Source of the DNA: Quillaja saponaria
Lineage: Eukaryota; Streptophyta; Magnoliopsida; Fabales; Quillajaceae
Assembly (NCBI GenBank): GCA_029379385.1
Contig: CM055613.1
Location: 24,215,652 to 24,279,651, forward strand
Length of the DNA stretch: 64,000 bases
Direction of reading: 5' to 3'
Of this stretch, positions 23,626-33,302 are shown piece by piece. The notes below the pieces were generated by a model. The model was given only the letters and a program-made list of their open reading frames with translations, made no database searches and was not told the DNA's origin. Within the stretch, counting starts at the first letter, position 1, and each line of letters opens with the position of its first letter. A program made the translations under genes and the position numbers.

Positions 23626-25709
23626 ATGGAAAGCAATAGCATGGATACAACTGATAATATTAGAATTGAAGAGAATTGTTCTGTTGGTGCTGGTGCATCT
23701 TCGAAACCACCATTTCCAACTTCACGTGGCAAAGCCAAGTCTAGGGGCCAAGGTAAGACTCGTTCTTAGGTGTGGGATCACTTCACCAAATTAGATTATG
23801 AAGATAGTGGTGAACAAATAGCTTCTTGTCATTATTGTGCTAATGATATTTCTTGTTCTACTAAAAATGGCACAAATGCAATGCGTAATCATCTAAGAAG
23901 ATGTAAAAAATATCCCTATAGTAACAAAAAGGACAAAGGTCAACAAATAATTACTTTTAAACCAAAAAGTAATTTAGATGAGCGAGGGGATACTAATTGC
24001 ACAGTTATGACATGGAAGTTTGATCAAGATTTGTGTAGAAAGTATCTTTCTAGAATGATCATAATTGATGAGTTACTACTTAAGCATGTAAAGCATGAAG
24101 GTTTTCGTGCTTTTGTAATATGATGCGGCCTAAGTTTGTTGTTCCCTCACGTTTAACTATGATTAGAGACATTTTTGATGTCTATGCTAGTGAGATGGAA
24201 AACATGAAGCTTTATTTGAAAAAAAATCCCCAAGAATTTGTCTCATCATTGATACTTGGACATCTAGGCATAATTTTTCTTATATGTGTTTCACTGGTCC
24301 TTTTATTGACAATGATTGGAAATTACACAAAAGAATTTTAAATTTCTGTCTTATTTCCAGTCATTCGGGTGAGGTAATTAGGAAGGCTATTGAGAAGTGT
24401 TTACTTATGTGGGGTATTGATAAAGTTATGACTATCACTATTGATAATGCGAGCTCCAATGATGTTGGTATGCAATACTTAAAAAGAAGACTCAATAATT
24501 GGAAGGGTATTATTTTAAAGGGTGAGTATCTTCATATGAGGTGTTGTGCTCATATATTGTCTCTAACTATGAAAGATGGGCTTAAAGATCTAGATGACTC
24601 AATTTTTCATATTCGTTCTGCAGTAAGATATGTAAGGTCTTCTTCTGCTAGAATGTTAAGATTTAAAGCATGTATTGAATCTAAAAAAATTGAAAGCAAA
24701 AGTCTTGTATGCCTTGATGTGGAAACTATATGGAATTTCACTTATTTGATGTTAGAGGCAGCCTTGAAATTTCAAAGTGTTTTTGATCATTTAGAAGAAC
24801 GAGATAAAAAATATGTTGATAAGTTAACATATAATAAAAAGAAAATGAGGGATTTACCAATAGAGGATAATTGGGAGCATGCATAGTCTTTATTACCTTT
24901 TTTGAAAACTTTATATGATGCAACATTATGTATCTCTAGTTCTTTATATGTCACTAGCAATCAATATTGTTAAGAGATTTATGAAATTGGCTTTAAGATA
25001 TTGGAATTGTGCAAAAGTGATGATCCGAATATCCAATCAATGGCATTCAAGATAAAGGGAAAACACGACAAGTATTAGGAAAAGTTGAAAATATCAATAT
25101 CATGTTATTTGTTGTAGTGGTGCTTGATCCTAGAAACAAATTAAAGTTTGTTGATTTTGTTATTGATGAATCTATGATGCTTTGACAGCTTTGGATTAAG
25201 AGAAAAAGTGAAGAACACTTTATATGATTTTCTTGAGTTTTATAAATTGGCTAGTGGAGCATTTAGTCAACAAATATCTATTTCTCAAGCTATCAATGGA
25301 GTTGACACAAGTAATGCTAATCAAAACTCTTTTGTTATATCAAGATTTAGAAAGAGAAAAGCAAAAGAGCAAGGATTTGAAAATAAATCAGAGCTGGAAA
25401 AGTATTTAGGGGAGATGTAAGGATGTAAGCTTTGATATATTGAACTAATGGAAGTCAAATTCTTCAAAATATCAGGTTCTTTCTATGATGGCATGTGATG
25501 TTTTGGCTATTCCGGTATCTACTGTGGCCTCAGAATCAACTTTTAATACAGGTGGTCTTGTACTTGATGCATTTCGTAATTCATTGACATCGAGATTAGT
25601 TAAGGCTCTAATTTGTACTCAAAGTTGGATGAGATATTCTCCTCTTTTAATTGATATTGACGAGAAACTTGAAGAGATGGAAAAGCTTGAGCAAGGTATA
25701 ATTTACTAA
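23626..25709 (+). pseudogene. hAT transposase (BED finger, RICESLEEPER-like)
   Basis: ATG at 23626 opens a basic leader, then TAG at 23767-23769 interrupts it just before a BED zinc finger (VWDHFTK, CHYC, HLRRCKKY). A frameshift near 24115 precedes the RNase H-fold core: a TDTW.S-like strand near 24250, TIDNASSND near 24440, HMRCCAHILSLTMKDGLKDL near 24535 and the decayed RWNSTY equivalent (ETIWNFTY). Stops occur after NWEHA at 24884 and in the DUF4413-like middle. The C-terminal hAT dimerisation region is well preserved (CDVLAIPVSTVASESTFNTG, 25490-25560). It would have cut and pasted its own element in the nucleus and is now inactive. Confidence 0.92.
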
Positions 25710-26429
25710 AAACTAGTTTGATTTGTTAAAGTCTAATTTGTTTCATAAACTTATGTGATTGATTTCATCTTTTTTGTAGACTTTGTTAGATTGAAATTAC
25801 AACCAATGTTTGTCATTGATGATTGATGTGTTTTACAAATTATTTCAACTTATTTCTATCATAATATTTGGCCTCGAATGTTCTAACTATTATATTGCAG
25901 GATAATTAGAGTCTTGGATTGTTATTTTGGAATGGAAACTACTACTAGTTGAAATCTATTGTTATTTTTTTCTTTTTGTTGAAATAGAAGCTATTGCCTA
26001 CTTAAATATTTTGTTGTTGTTGTTTTTGTTTTTATTTTTATAAACTTGTTATTTATGAACTTGTTAAGCTTTTTATTAGTGGATAATTGTATTGTTGTGA
26101 TTTAGTTTTGAATTTTATCATGTCTAAGATGATTATTTAAGTATGAAAGTTGAATTAGTTTTTTTATGTTTTTATTTAGTAAAATAGTTGAAGAATTATT
26201 GGAAGGTAATAAGTTTATTTTGACTGAAATTAGGTTGATTTGTTATTTTTTGAGTCATGCACTACTTGAATCGAACTAGGGGTTAATTTTTCAATTTAGT
26301 TAATTATGGGTATTTTATATTATCGATTCGGTTGCGGGTAGTGAATTTAAGTACTCGATAAATTCGGTTTGGTTCAAAAATTTGTCACTTTCCTGACCGA
26401 ACTAACTTGTGCACACCCTTACTGTTCTT

Positions 26430-26740
26430 GTGCTCTTTCTAACAAGCTCAGTGCTACTCCTTTTTTCCGTTGGTTTATTATGGCCTTTGCTTGGCATAGT
26501 CACAGCATAATTCAGGTATTTCTTCAGTAACGTTCTTAGGCAACTTGGTTTGTTGTCAATAAGAGCCACGACTTGAGTCCACCCCCCTCACTCTGCTAAA
26601 TGACCTCCTTACCCTTGTTATCTTCAAGAATTCCCCCAACTTCCTCATTTTCTTCTAACTTCTGCTGCAAATCCTTGTAGATGGAATCCAAATCCTCAAA
26701 TACAGTTGCTAATTGAGGCCTTTGTAGATGTGGGGTATCA
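26430..26740 (-). repeat. 5' LTR, outer part
   Basis: Aligns with 14080-14367 (shared words include TTTATTATGGCCTTTGCTTG and CAAATCCTTGTAGATGGAAT). It ends GGGGTATCA and is followed directly by the right TAAAC duplication at 26741-26745. Confidence 0.9.
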
Positions 26741-26787
26741 TAAACGCTTGAACATATATTTTCAAACTTAAATTAAATCAAAGTTTG

Positions 26788-27015
26788 TATGTGTAAATAT
26801 GTATTCAGAAGTAAATAGGCTAGTAAAGAATAGCAATTTACATATCCAAAGATAAATTGGCTGATCAAGTGGCAATTTACGTCCAAGTAGACACATCCAA
26901 ATGTAAATTGCCTAAGAACCTGGCGATGGATGTGTAAATAGGTATTGAAGTGTAAACCGTCTGGTACTGGGACGATTCACTTCTAAATGTATCCTAGGAG
27001 TAAATAGGCTAAAAC
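26788..27015. repeat. Diverged palindromic repeats, about 48-bp period
   Basis: Four to five imperfect units resemble GTAAATTGGCTG.TNA.GTGGCAATTTAC followed by a TCCAA-like spacer. Each can pair with itself, since GTAAAT.G.C meets G.CGATTTAC. Clear units start near 26808, 26852, 26900 and 26948. No protein is encoded and no element ends were found. The run begins about 45 bp outside the Ty3/gypsy TSD. Confidence 0.6.
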
Positions 27016-27570
27016 AAAAAGGAATTAGTTTCTTAAACAAGACCAAGCATGTTGTATTGACAACTATAAACTTATTCCATTTTGGGATGCATAGCAATAA
27101 TATTACAAAAATTTGATACTACCACTACTAAAAAAATAAATAAATTAGAATGCAATGTAACTACAACATTCATGTTTCCGATCAAGAAATAGAGAATACA
27201 AATAATCTTTTTTTTTTTCTTAGTACAAGAATCAAATCTAGAACTTGTACTAAATCCCAGGTGGCCTGAAGAATTTCTTTTGGTAAACAGATTAGAGAGA
27301 AGTTTAAATTACAAGGTAACTTTCTTAAAAATATGTAAACTGACAAAAAAATTGCTTGACTTCCAAAACTTTAAGGCCTGCTAGTTCCAAGATGTGACAC
27401 ATTTCAAATAACATGGTGCCCAAGAAGACCGCTTCTGAATGCTAACACAATCATGCCAAACTCATCATTAGACAGAGGAAGTGCAGTCCCTTTGCAATTC
27501 AGGATGATTTCACTAGTTCCTTGCCTTCTGCACTTGAATTAATTAACATCATCTATGCGCTAGATGTGTT
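27016..27570. other. 3' flank of the receptor-kinase gene
   Basis: AT-rich sequence with a T-run near 27210 and no gene. 27380-27570 probably contains the 3' UTR of the minus-strand kinase gene. Confidence 0.5.
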
Positions 27571-30500
27571 TTACGTTCCAATCCTTTCAAGATTTTCTGA
27601 GACGTTTTTCATCCTAGGCCGAATCTCAGGGTCTCCTTCAGTGCATGCTAGTGCTACATGAAACACAGCCAGCACCTCTTTCTTGGCATGCACTTCCTGT
27701 AGCAAAGATGGATCTACCATATCAGATAATGGGTTTTCTTCTTCAAAACCCTTCCTTACCCACCTTACCAAGTCCGGGACTTCCACTGCAGTTGAAGTGG
27801 TTGGAGATAGCTCCGGAGACTTTCCAGTAAGCAATTCAAGTAATACAACCCCAAAAGAATAGATATCCCATTTTTGGGAGGGTTGTCCGCCTGGGACTTT
27901 TGCCTCGGGGGCTCTGTAGTTGTTGGTTTGCTCTTGTGATGACTTAATGTAAGGGAGAGCTCCACCCATGAAACCACCTGAGGAGGACGGGTTGTTACCC
28001 GTGATGTTGATAAGACGGTTGAGGCCAAAATCCGCAATGTAGGGCTGGAACTCGTTGTCTAGGAGGATGTTGGAGGGTTTGATGTCACCATGGACGAATT
28101 TTCTTGGACTGCATTCGTGTAGATAGGCTAAGCCCCTGGCTGTTCCTTTGGCTATTCTCAGCCTGGTTGACCATGACAGGTTTGGTGATGGTTGACCATT
28201 TCTCCCTGCGAAATTAGATAAGCATACTGTTTAGTTTGCATTTACTAATTCGTGTGTAAGTAGCAGAAGTTTAAAATGAAAGATTAATGTAATGGCATCA
28301 TGCAAATGCAAGGAACTGGTAGATACTAAGATCAAGATAGAGTTGTTAATTTTGCAGACATGATCAAATTAGTTTTATTTGGATGCAGTAAAAGCAAGGA
28401 AAGAATGAACACACCACGACCTCAGACTTTCAATGAGTTCCAAATGAAAAATGAAAAAGAAGTTCGTTAAAAATGGATCAACTGTAAGGGGTGAGAGGAA
28501 CCTTAGTTCAAAAAGAAAGAAACTTCACAATGAAACAAAGAGAAACCTCTTTCTGGTACAGAATTTCACCTTTTCGTGGACATGACGCAAAACCATTATA
28601 AACCTAATTTGATCAATATATTAGAAGGCGAAAAAACTGAAAGCACTTAGCTCAAATAATTGAGAAGTCAACAACATAAACGACAGTTTGTTCTGAAACT
28701 CCAGAAGCGACTTAGGAGTAAATCTTCTAAGTCAACTATAACAGTAGAAGTAAATCTTCTCACAGCCAACTAAACTCGTGGCCAGCCTTGGACTGCCCAG
28801 TGGTCCCAGGCTCAAATAATTGAGAAGTCAACAACGTAAACGACAGTGTGTTCTGAAACTAACTGAGGAGTGTTAACTATACATTAGTAAATCTTCTCGC
28901 AGCTCACTAAACTCGTGGCCAGCCTTGGACTACCCAGTGGTCCCACTATGCTATGAAATATGAATTGATCAAGCTCTAAAAAATAAAATGCTAAAATTCG
29001 TCTTCTTTTTTTTTCGGTAGGAAAATGCTAAAATTCTTCATGCCCTACATATGACTGCCATTTTATAAAATTACACTAAATTGCACATCAATAATTTCAA
29101 TGGCACCAGAGAACTATATGTGGTTCACCCGACCGAATTACGCATGTTCTAACTCTGATAATAAATTGTAAGTGGTAAGCTGTATTTACTAGTCATGAGG
29201 ACCCATTTTTGTACCATGTAATTAAATTATCACTGTAATTCACTTACCAAAACATAAGCTAATTCCGTTTGACCAAATTCTACACTTACTATTAAGTATG
29301 AAAATACAATCTCCATTTTTTGTTTTAACTTGACAGTGCTCAGTGACAGAGTAGAACCACCAGCATGGATCTTATGTGAATTACTGACAAACGAAAGCAA
29401 ACGAAACTAAAAGGAGACGTGGAAAATGGAAGAACTCACCGCGAAGAGCATTGGCCAAATTGCCATTGGAGATGAAATCACTGATAAGGAGCTTCTCATC
29501 TGGAGCCCAATAATAAGCTCTCAACTTCACAACATTTGGATGCTTCACCTTCCCAATAGCTTGAACCTCAGCCGCAAACTCCTTGTACCTCTGTTCTCCA
29601 CCCTCACCTAACCTTCTTACAGCCACAGGTACTCCATTACCCAATACCACTTTATACACGATACCCAATCCACTCTTTCCCAACACATAGGCCGAAGCCC
29701 TTAGTAGCTCATCAAGCTCAAAACTAAAACCCTTATCAATGGCCACCAGCTCCCCTTCCCCTTTGCCTCTCTCAGGTTCCTCTATTTCAGAGTCATCGTT
29801 TCTCGAGCCATTGATACATGGGAAAGAACAAAGATGCGGTTTCTCATTACCTCCCAATTTCCTTTTCCCTGTGCAGCTGCATCCATTTGAATTGTCTTTC
29901 TTTTTCCAGTATATATAAACGATTACAAGTCCAACGAATGCAACTCCAGCTGCATCAGCCAATGAAATTAGTATGATTAAACCGGGACTTAGGCCTTTAG
30001 TAGAATTGTTGTTGGATGCCGGGCCCGAATTCGGACTCTCCGGAGAGCTCTGCCCCGAACTCCGACAAGATTTTTGGAGAGGAAATCCGCATAGTTGAGG
30101 ATTGTTTAGAAACGCGGTCGGGCCCTGGTTTGTAAACGTCCCCGTTTGAGGAATCTCACCGCTCAAATTGTTGTGCCGGAGATCAAAACTCACGGTAACC
30201 GGCAAATTTCCCAGTGATTTAGGAATCCTGCCTGATAAATGATTGAAAGAGAGGTTGAGCGTACCGGAGAGTGTTTTGAGGTCGCCTATATCTTCAGGAA
30301 TTGATCCGTTGAGCTCATTTGAGGAAAGATCGAGTTGAACTAAATTCACCAAATCAGGCCAAATTCCCGTCGGAATTGCGCCTGAAAACTTATTCCGAGC
30401 CATTATTAGTCTCTGTAACTGCTTGCAGTTCTGCAAGTTATTCGGAATCGGTCCAGACAGCGAGTTGTTTGAGAGATCGAGATTTTGTAGCCTTGGGATG

Positions 30501-30937
30501 TTACAGATCGAAGGAGGGAGAAAACCGGAGAGATTATTACCGTAGAGAAATATGCTGTGAAGTGATGTGGCATTGAAGAGCTGAACCGGAATTGAGCCGT
30601 AGAAGTTGTTGTTATGGAGGTTAAGTCGGCGGAGATAGACCAAGCTACCAAGCTCAGACGGAATATACCCGCGAAGATTCTTACCGGAGACGGCAATACC
30701 AACAACGCGTGGGTCTGGAAACCCGGTGATGTTCATACAGGAAATACCAGACCAACGGCATGGAGTAGAATCATTCTCATCCCAGTCGGAGAAAGCAGAG
30801 CCGTCGGATGGTTGATCAACAGCTGATTTTAGAGAGAGAAGAGCGAGGCCGTCGGGGGAGAGAGAGAAAACAAACAAGTGTTGGTTCCGGAGGAAGAGAA
30901 AGAGAAAGAAATGGGGAAGGAGGTGAAGGTGGTTCAT
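27571..30937 (-). CDS. LRR receptor-like kinase, At1g67510 type
   Basis: Two exons, 30937-29440 and 28205-27571, encode 710 residues. The join completes LRGRNGQ, which fits the family. A hydrophobic leader (1-28) acts as signal peptide. An LRRNT segment (28-75) with paired Cys and about six LRRs (80-275) form the extracellular part. A transmembrane helix lies at 318-343, a Cys-rich juxtamembrane segment (CSCTGKRKLGG) follows, and the kinase domain begins near 415. The glycine loop reads LGKSGLGIVYKV. The beta-3 motif is VAVRR, with Arg in place of the ATP-binding Lys. The catalytic loop is HGDIKPSN and the DFG motif is intact. Relatives include ZAR1 (At2g01210). I chose the ATG at 30937 because it opens the signal peptide; an in-frame ATG at 31090 would add 51 residues. 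The ligand is unknown. Confidence 0.93.
28651..28946. repeat. Tandem duplication inside the kinase-gene intron
   Basis: Two copies of about 140-160 bp, starting near 28651 and 28811, share CTCAAATAATTGAGAAGTCA, ACGACAGT.TGTTCTGAAACT, GTAAATCTTCTC.CAGC and ACTCGTGGCCAGCCTTGGACT. The first copy holds an extra AGTAAATCTTCT unit. It lies wholly within the 1,234-bp intron. Confidence 0.9.
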
Positions 30938-33302
30938 TGTGATCACGTGGAGACGATGAGTGATGAATGATAGGTACAGTTTGTTTTCTTGTAGACAAAA
31001 TAAGTGCGATTGGTACAGTGAGTGTTGTTTGGTTTGAGAGAAAGGACTCGGACTCAGCCCCTCAGTCCTCAGGGAGAGTAGTGGAATCATGGAATGGGTT
31101 AAGATAGTAAGGAAGGCAGTATTTATGAGACAGAGACTTAAGAAGGACGAGATTTTGATTGTTGGGGTCCACCTCCCGCCAAAAAGAGAGAGAACGTCCT
31201 AACGAGTAACAGAAGGGGAAGGAGGGAAAGTAGAAGAAAAGCAAAGCTGAACAGCTGACTTCTTTATGTGCTGGTCTATTTAGATTTTGGACTGTTGCAA
31301 AACATAAAGCACCTTTTGTTTAGATTTTGATTTTGGAATTTTTGGTTTAGACTTTTTTGAAAATTCAAAAATTATATAATCAAGCACTAAAATGATAAAA
31401 TTTCAAGAAATAGCTTTAAGTTAAGAATATAAAATTAACAAAATTTAATTATTAGTAGTTATTAGTACTTGAGCAAATTATCCATGAGAGCAATCATATT
31501 CCCTCCAACCAAAACCACCCCTTTCTCATTAACGCTTTCACCTCAAATTTTGTTGATTTTCAATTCTGCTATTCATTCAAATTTTCCGTCCGTAGTCTTT
31601 CCCATAATTATTTAATTGTTGAGTGGGAACTATGCACGACAATTACGTCTGCTACAAATCACAATCATGAAAAACATACTTAGAAGCTAACAAAACCCAC
31701 GATTACACACATAGGCTCATAATATGCAAATGTCCTTTCCAGCTTCTATTACTACTATTTGATCATCTATCTCGTGTTAAACTTTTGTCTACAATAAATT
31801 CATTACTAGGTCTATGGATTAATTTATTTCATTCTTAAAAAAGGTCAGATTCTACACCATGTGTTTGAAGTAACTGATACCGTTAAACTTCTGACTCATA
31901 TATTTTCAAATTATTTTGTAAGAATTTATTTCTTCAAAATATAAAAGATCACATAGTCCCTGTCACAAAAAAGACAAAGCATAATATTCTTACCTATATA
32001 AAGAAAGGCATAAAACCTTTCAAAGGAAATAATAAACAGAAAGGATGTGATAAAGGAGAGAAAAATAATCCATTCCTTCATACTCAAGGAATCTGATGGG
32101 TAGGTGACAACTAAATTCTAAGTACTTAATGAGTATGGTAGGTAGGTCTATAACTCTAAAATTAAGTACTCACTACTCAGTTATCACATTTGCCACGTCA
32201 TACTACAGGGACCTTACCCATGTTAGGACTTGGAATACCCACAACCGTAGCATTCTTTCCAGCTTCTCTGGCTGTTTTTATCTGTCTCCATGATTATTAA
32301 AAGCAAGATATGCCTCTGTTAGAAATGTCCATGCTAATTCCAAACAAACCGTATGATTTTTTAACATACTTTTTTTGCTGAATAGTTTAAGGGTTAGGTA
32401 CATAGAAGTAAACTTGGAGAGGTTTGGTTTTGGAATTCTCTCTTCCATTTCACTCTCAAGTACTCCAGAATTCCAGTGCACCCAAACCAACTCATAGAAC
32501 ACACTTGATCTTCTATCCTTTTTCCTTTCTCTTCATCATATTAAAAAGAAGAAAAGGAAAATCAAACAGTAAGTAGAAATCATACCCTCACCAAACCCTG
32601 TCTAAAATTTGAACATCAAACAATCCCACAAATTCAACATGCCCTTTGAGTAGAGAATCCCACATTTTACACAATCCCAACCAGTTTCTTTATTTTGGGT
32701 ACATCAGCATCTTCATAGTTCAGACTACAGTAATAATAATATATTTTTCCTATAATCTCCTCTATTCAATTTGGTTGATATGAAATAAAATTATGCTCTT
32801 GTATTTTTTTTTAACCAACTAGAACCCTCCACCGCCTTCCAATATGCCCAGAAGCCCAGAATATCAAAAAAGGAGAAAAAGAAAGCAAACCAGAAAAATA
32901 TCACGTAAGCTATTTGATCCTGACAAACACCAAATTCAAATCTTAAAAATTCAATCACCCCATTAGATAAGCAATTTCACAACATTCCCATACCAAGCTT
33001 CGGTTAATTGATCTCATTTTGACTACTCAGATATAATTATACACTTCAAGACATCAACCTTCAAACTGCTAGATAAAGCTGTAATCCATGATCAAATGAC
33101 TTAAAGTAGGCTTATAAATTGAAAGCTAAAAAAATCATGAGTGTGAGCTTCAAGTCTGTATATGAGTTGTTCGTGCAACAAGCCAAAAATCAAAATACAT
33201 TTACTTAAATTTGCTTCAAAAGCATGAACTGGAATTTCTCTCACCATAATGGATATCTGACTAGGGAGAACATCACAAACCTCATTCCAGTTTATGCAGA
33301 AT
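30938..33302. other. Intergenic: upstream of the kinase gene and 3' of the PBE pseudogene
   Basis: 30938-31260 is CT/GA-rich and probably holds the kinase gene's 5' UTR and promoter (minus strand). Beyond about 31300 the DNA is AT-rich without a recognisable gene, except for an imperfect inverted repeat at 32104-32187. Confidence 0.5.
32104..32187. repeat. Imperfect inverted repeat (hairpin)
   Basis: A 27-base arm (32104-32130, ending AAGTACTTAAT) pairs with 32161-32187 (starting ATTAAGTACT) at 21 of 27 positions, with a 30-base loop. Some mismatches are compatible with G-U pairing in RNA. It could be a small foldback element or a structured RNA; no coding role is visible. Confidence 0.65.

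Larger units (their letters stand above)
19217..26421 (+). mobile_element. hAT DNA transposon (Ac-like), inactive
   Basis: Left end TAGGGTTGTGTAGAG; right end, read inward on the other strand, TAAGGGTGTGCACAAG. These are imperfect inverted repeats of the common TAGGGGTGTGCA type. Both subterminal zones are rich in TTCGGTT, CGGTTCG and ACGGGT words, which in hAT elements bind transposase. The element is flanked by an imperfect 8-bp duplication, carries a decayed BED-finger transposase and is itself split by a solo LTR (20035-23407). Its own length is about 3.8 kb. Confidence 0.9.
13867..26740 (-). mobile_element. Ty3/gypsy retrotransposon split by a hAT element
   Basis: The ends are two copies of one LTR: 13867-14367 on the left, and 18962-19216 plus 26430-26740 on the right, the latter split by the hAT insertion at 19217-26421. 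The flanks are identical (TAAAC). Coding order on the minus strand is gag, protease, reverse transcriptase, RNase H, integrase, chromodomain-like tail. Without its inserts the element is about 5.66 kb, a normal size. A tail reading VL.HWEGFHPEDSPWEDYTS and the zinc knuckle CYKCGDEFVSGHKC suggest a Reina-like chromovirus; that placement is inference. Many stops and shifts show that it is dead. Confidence 0.92.
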
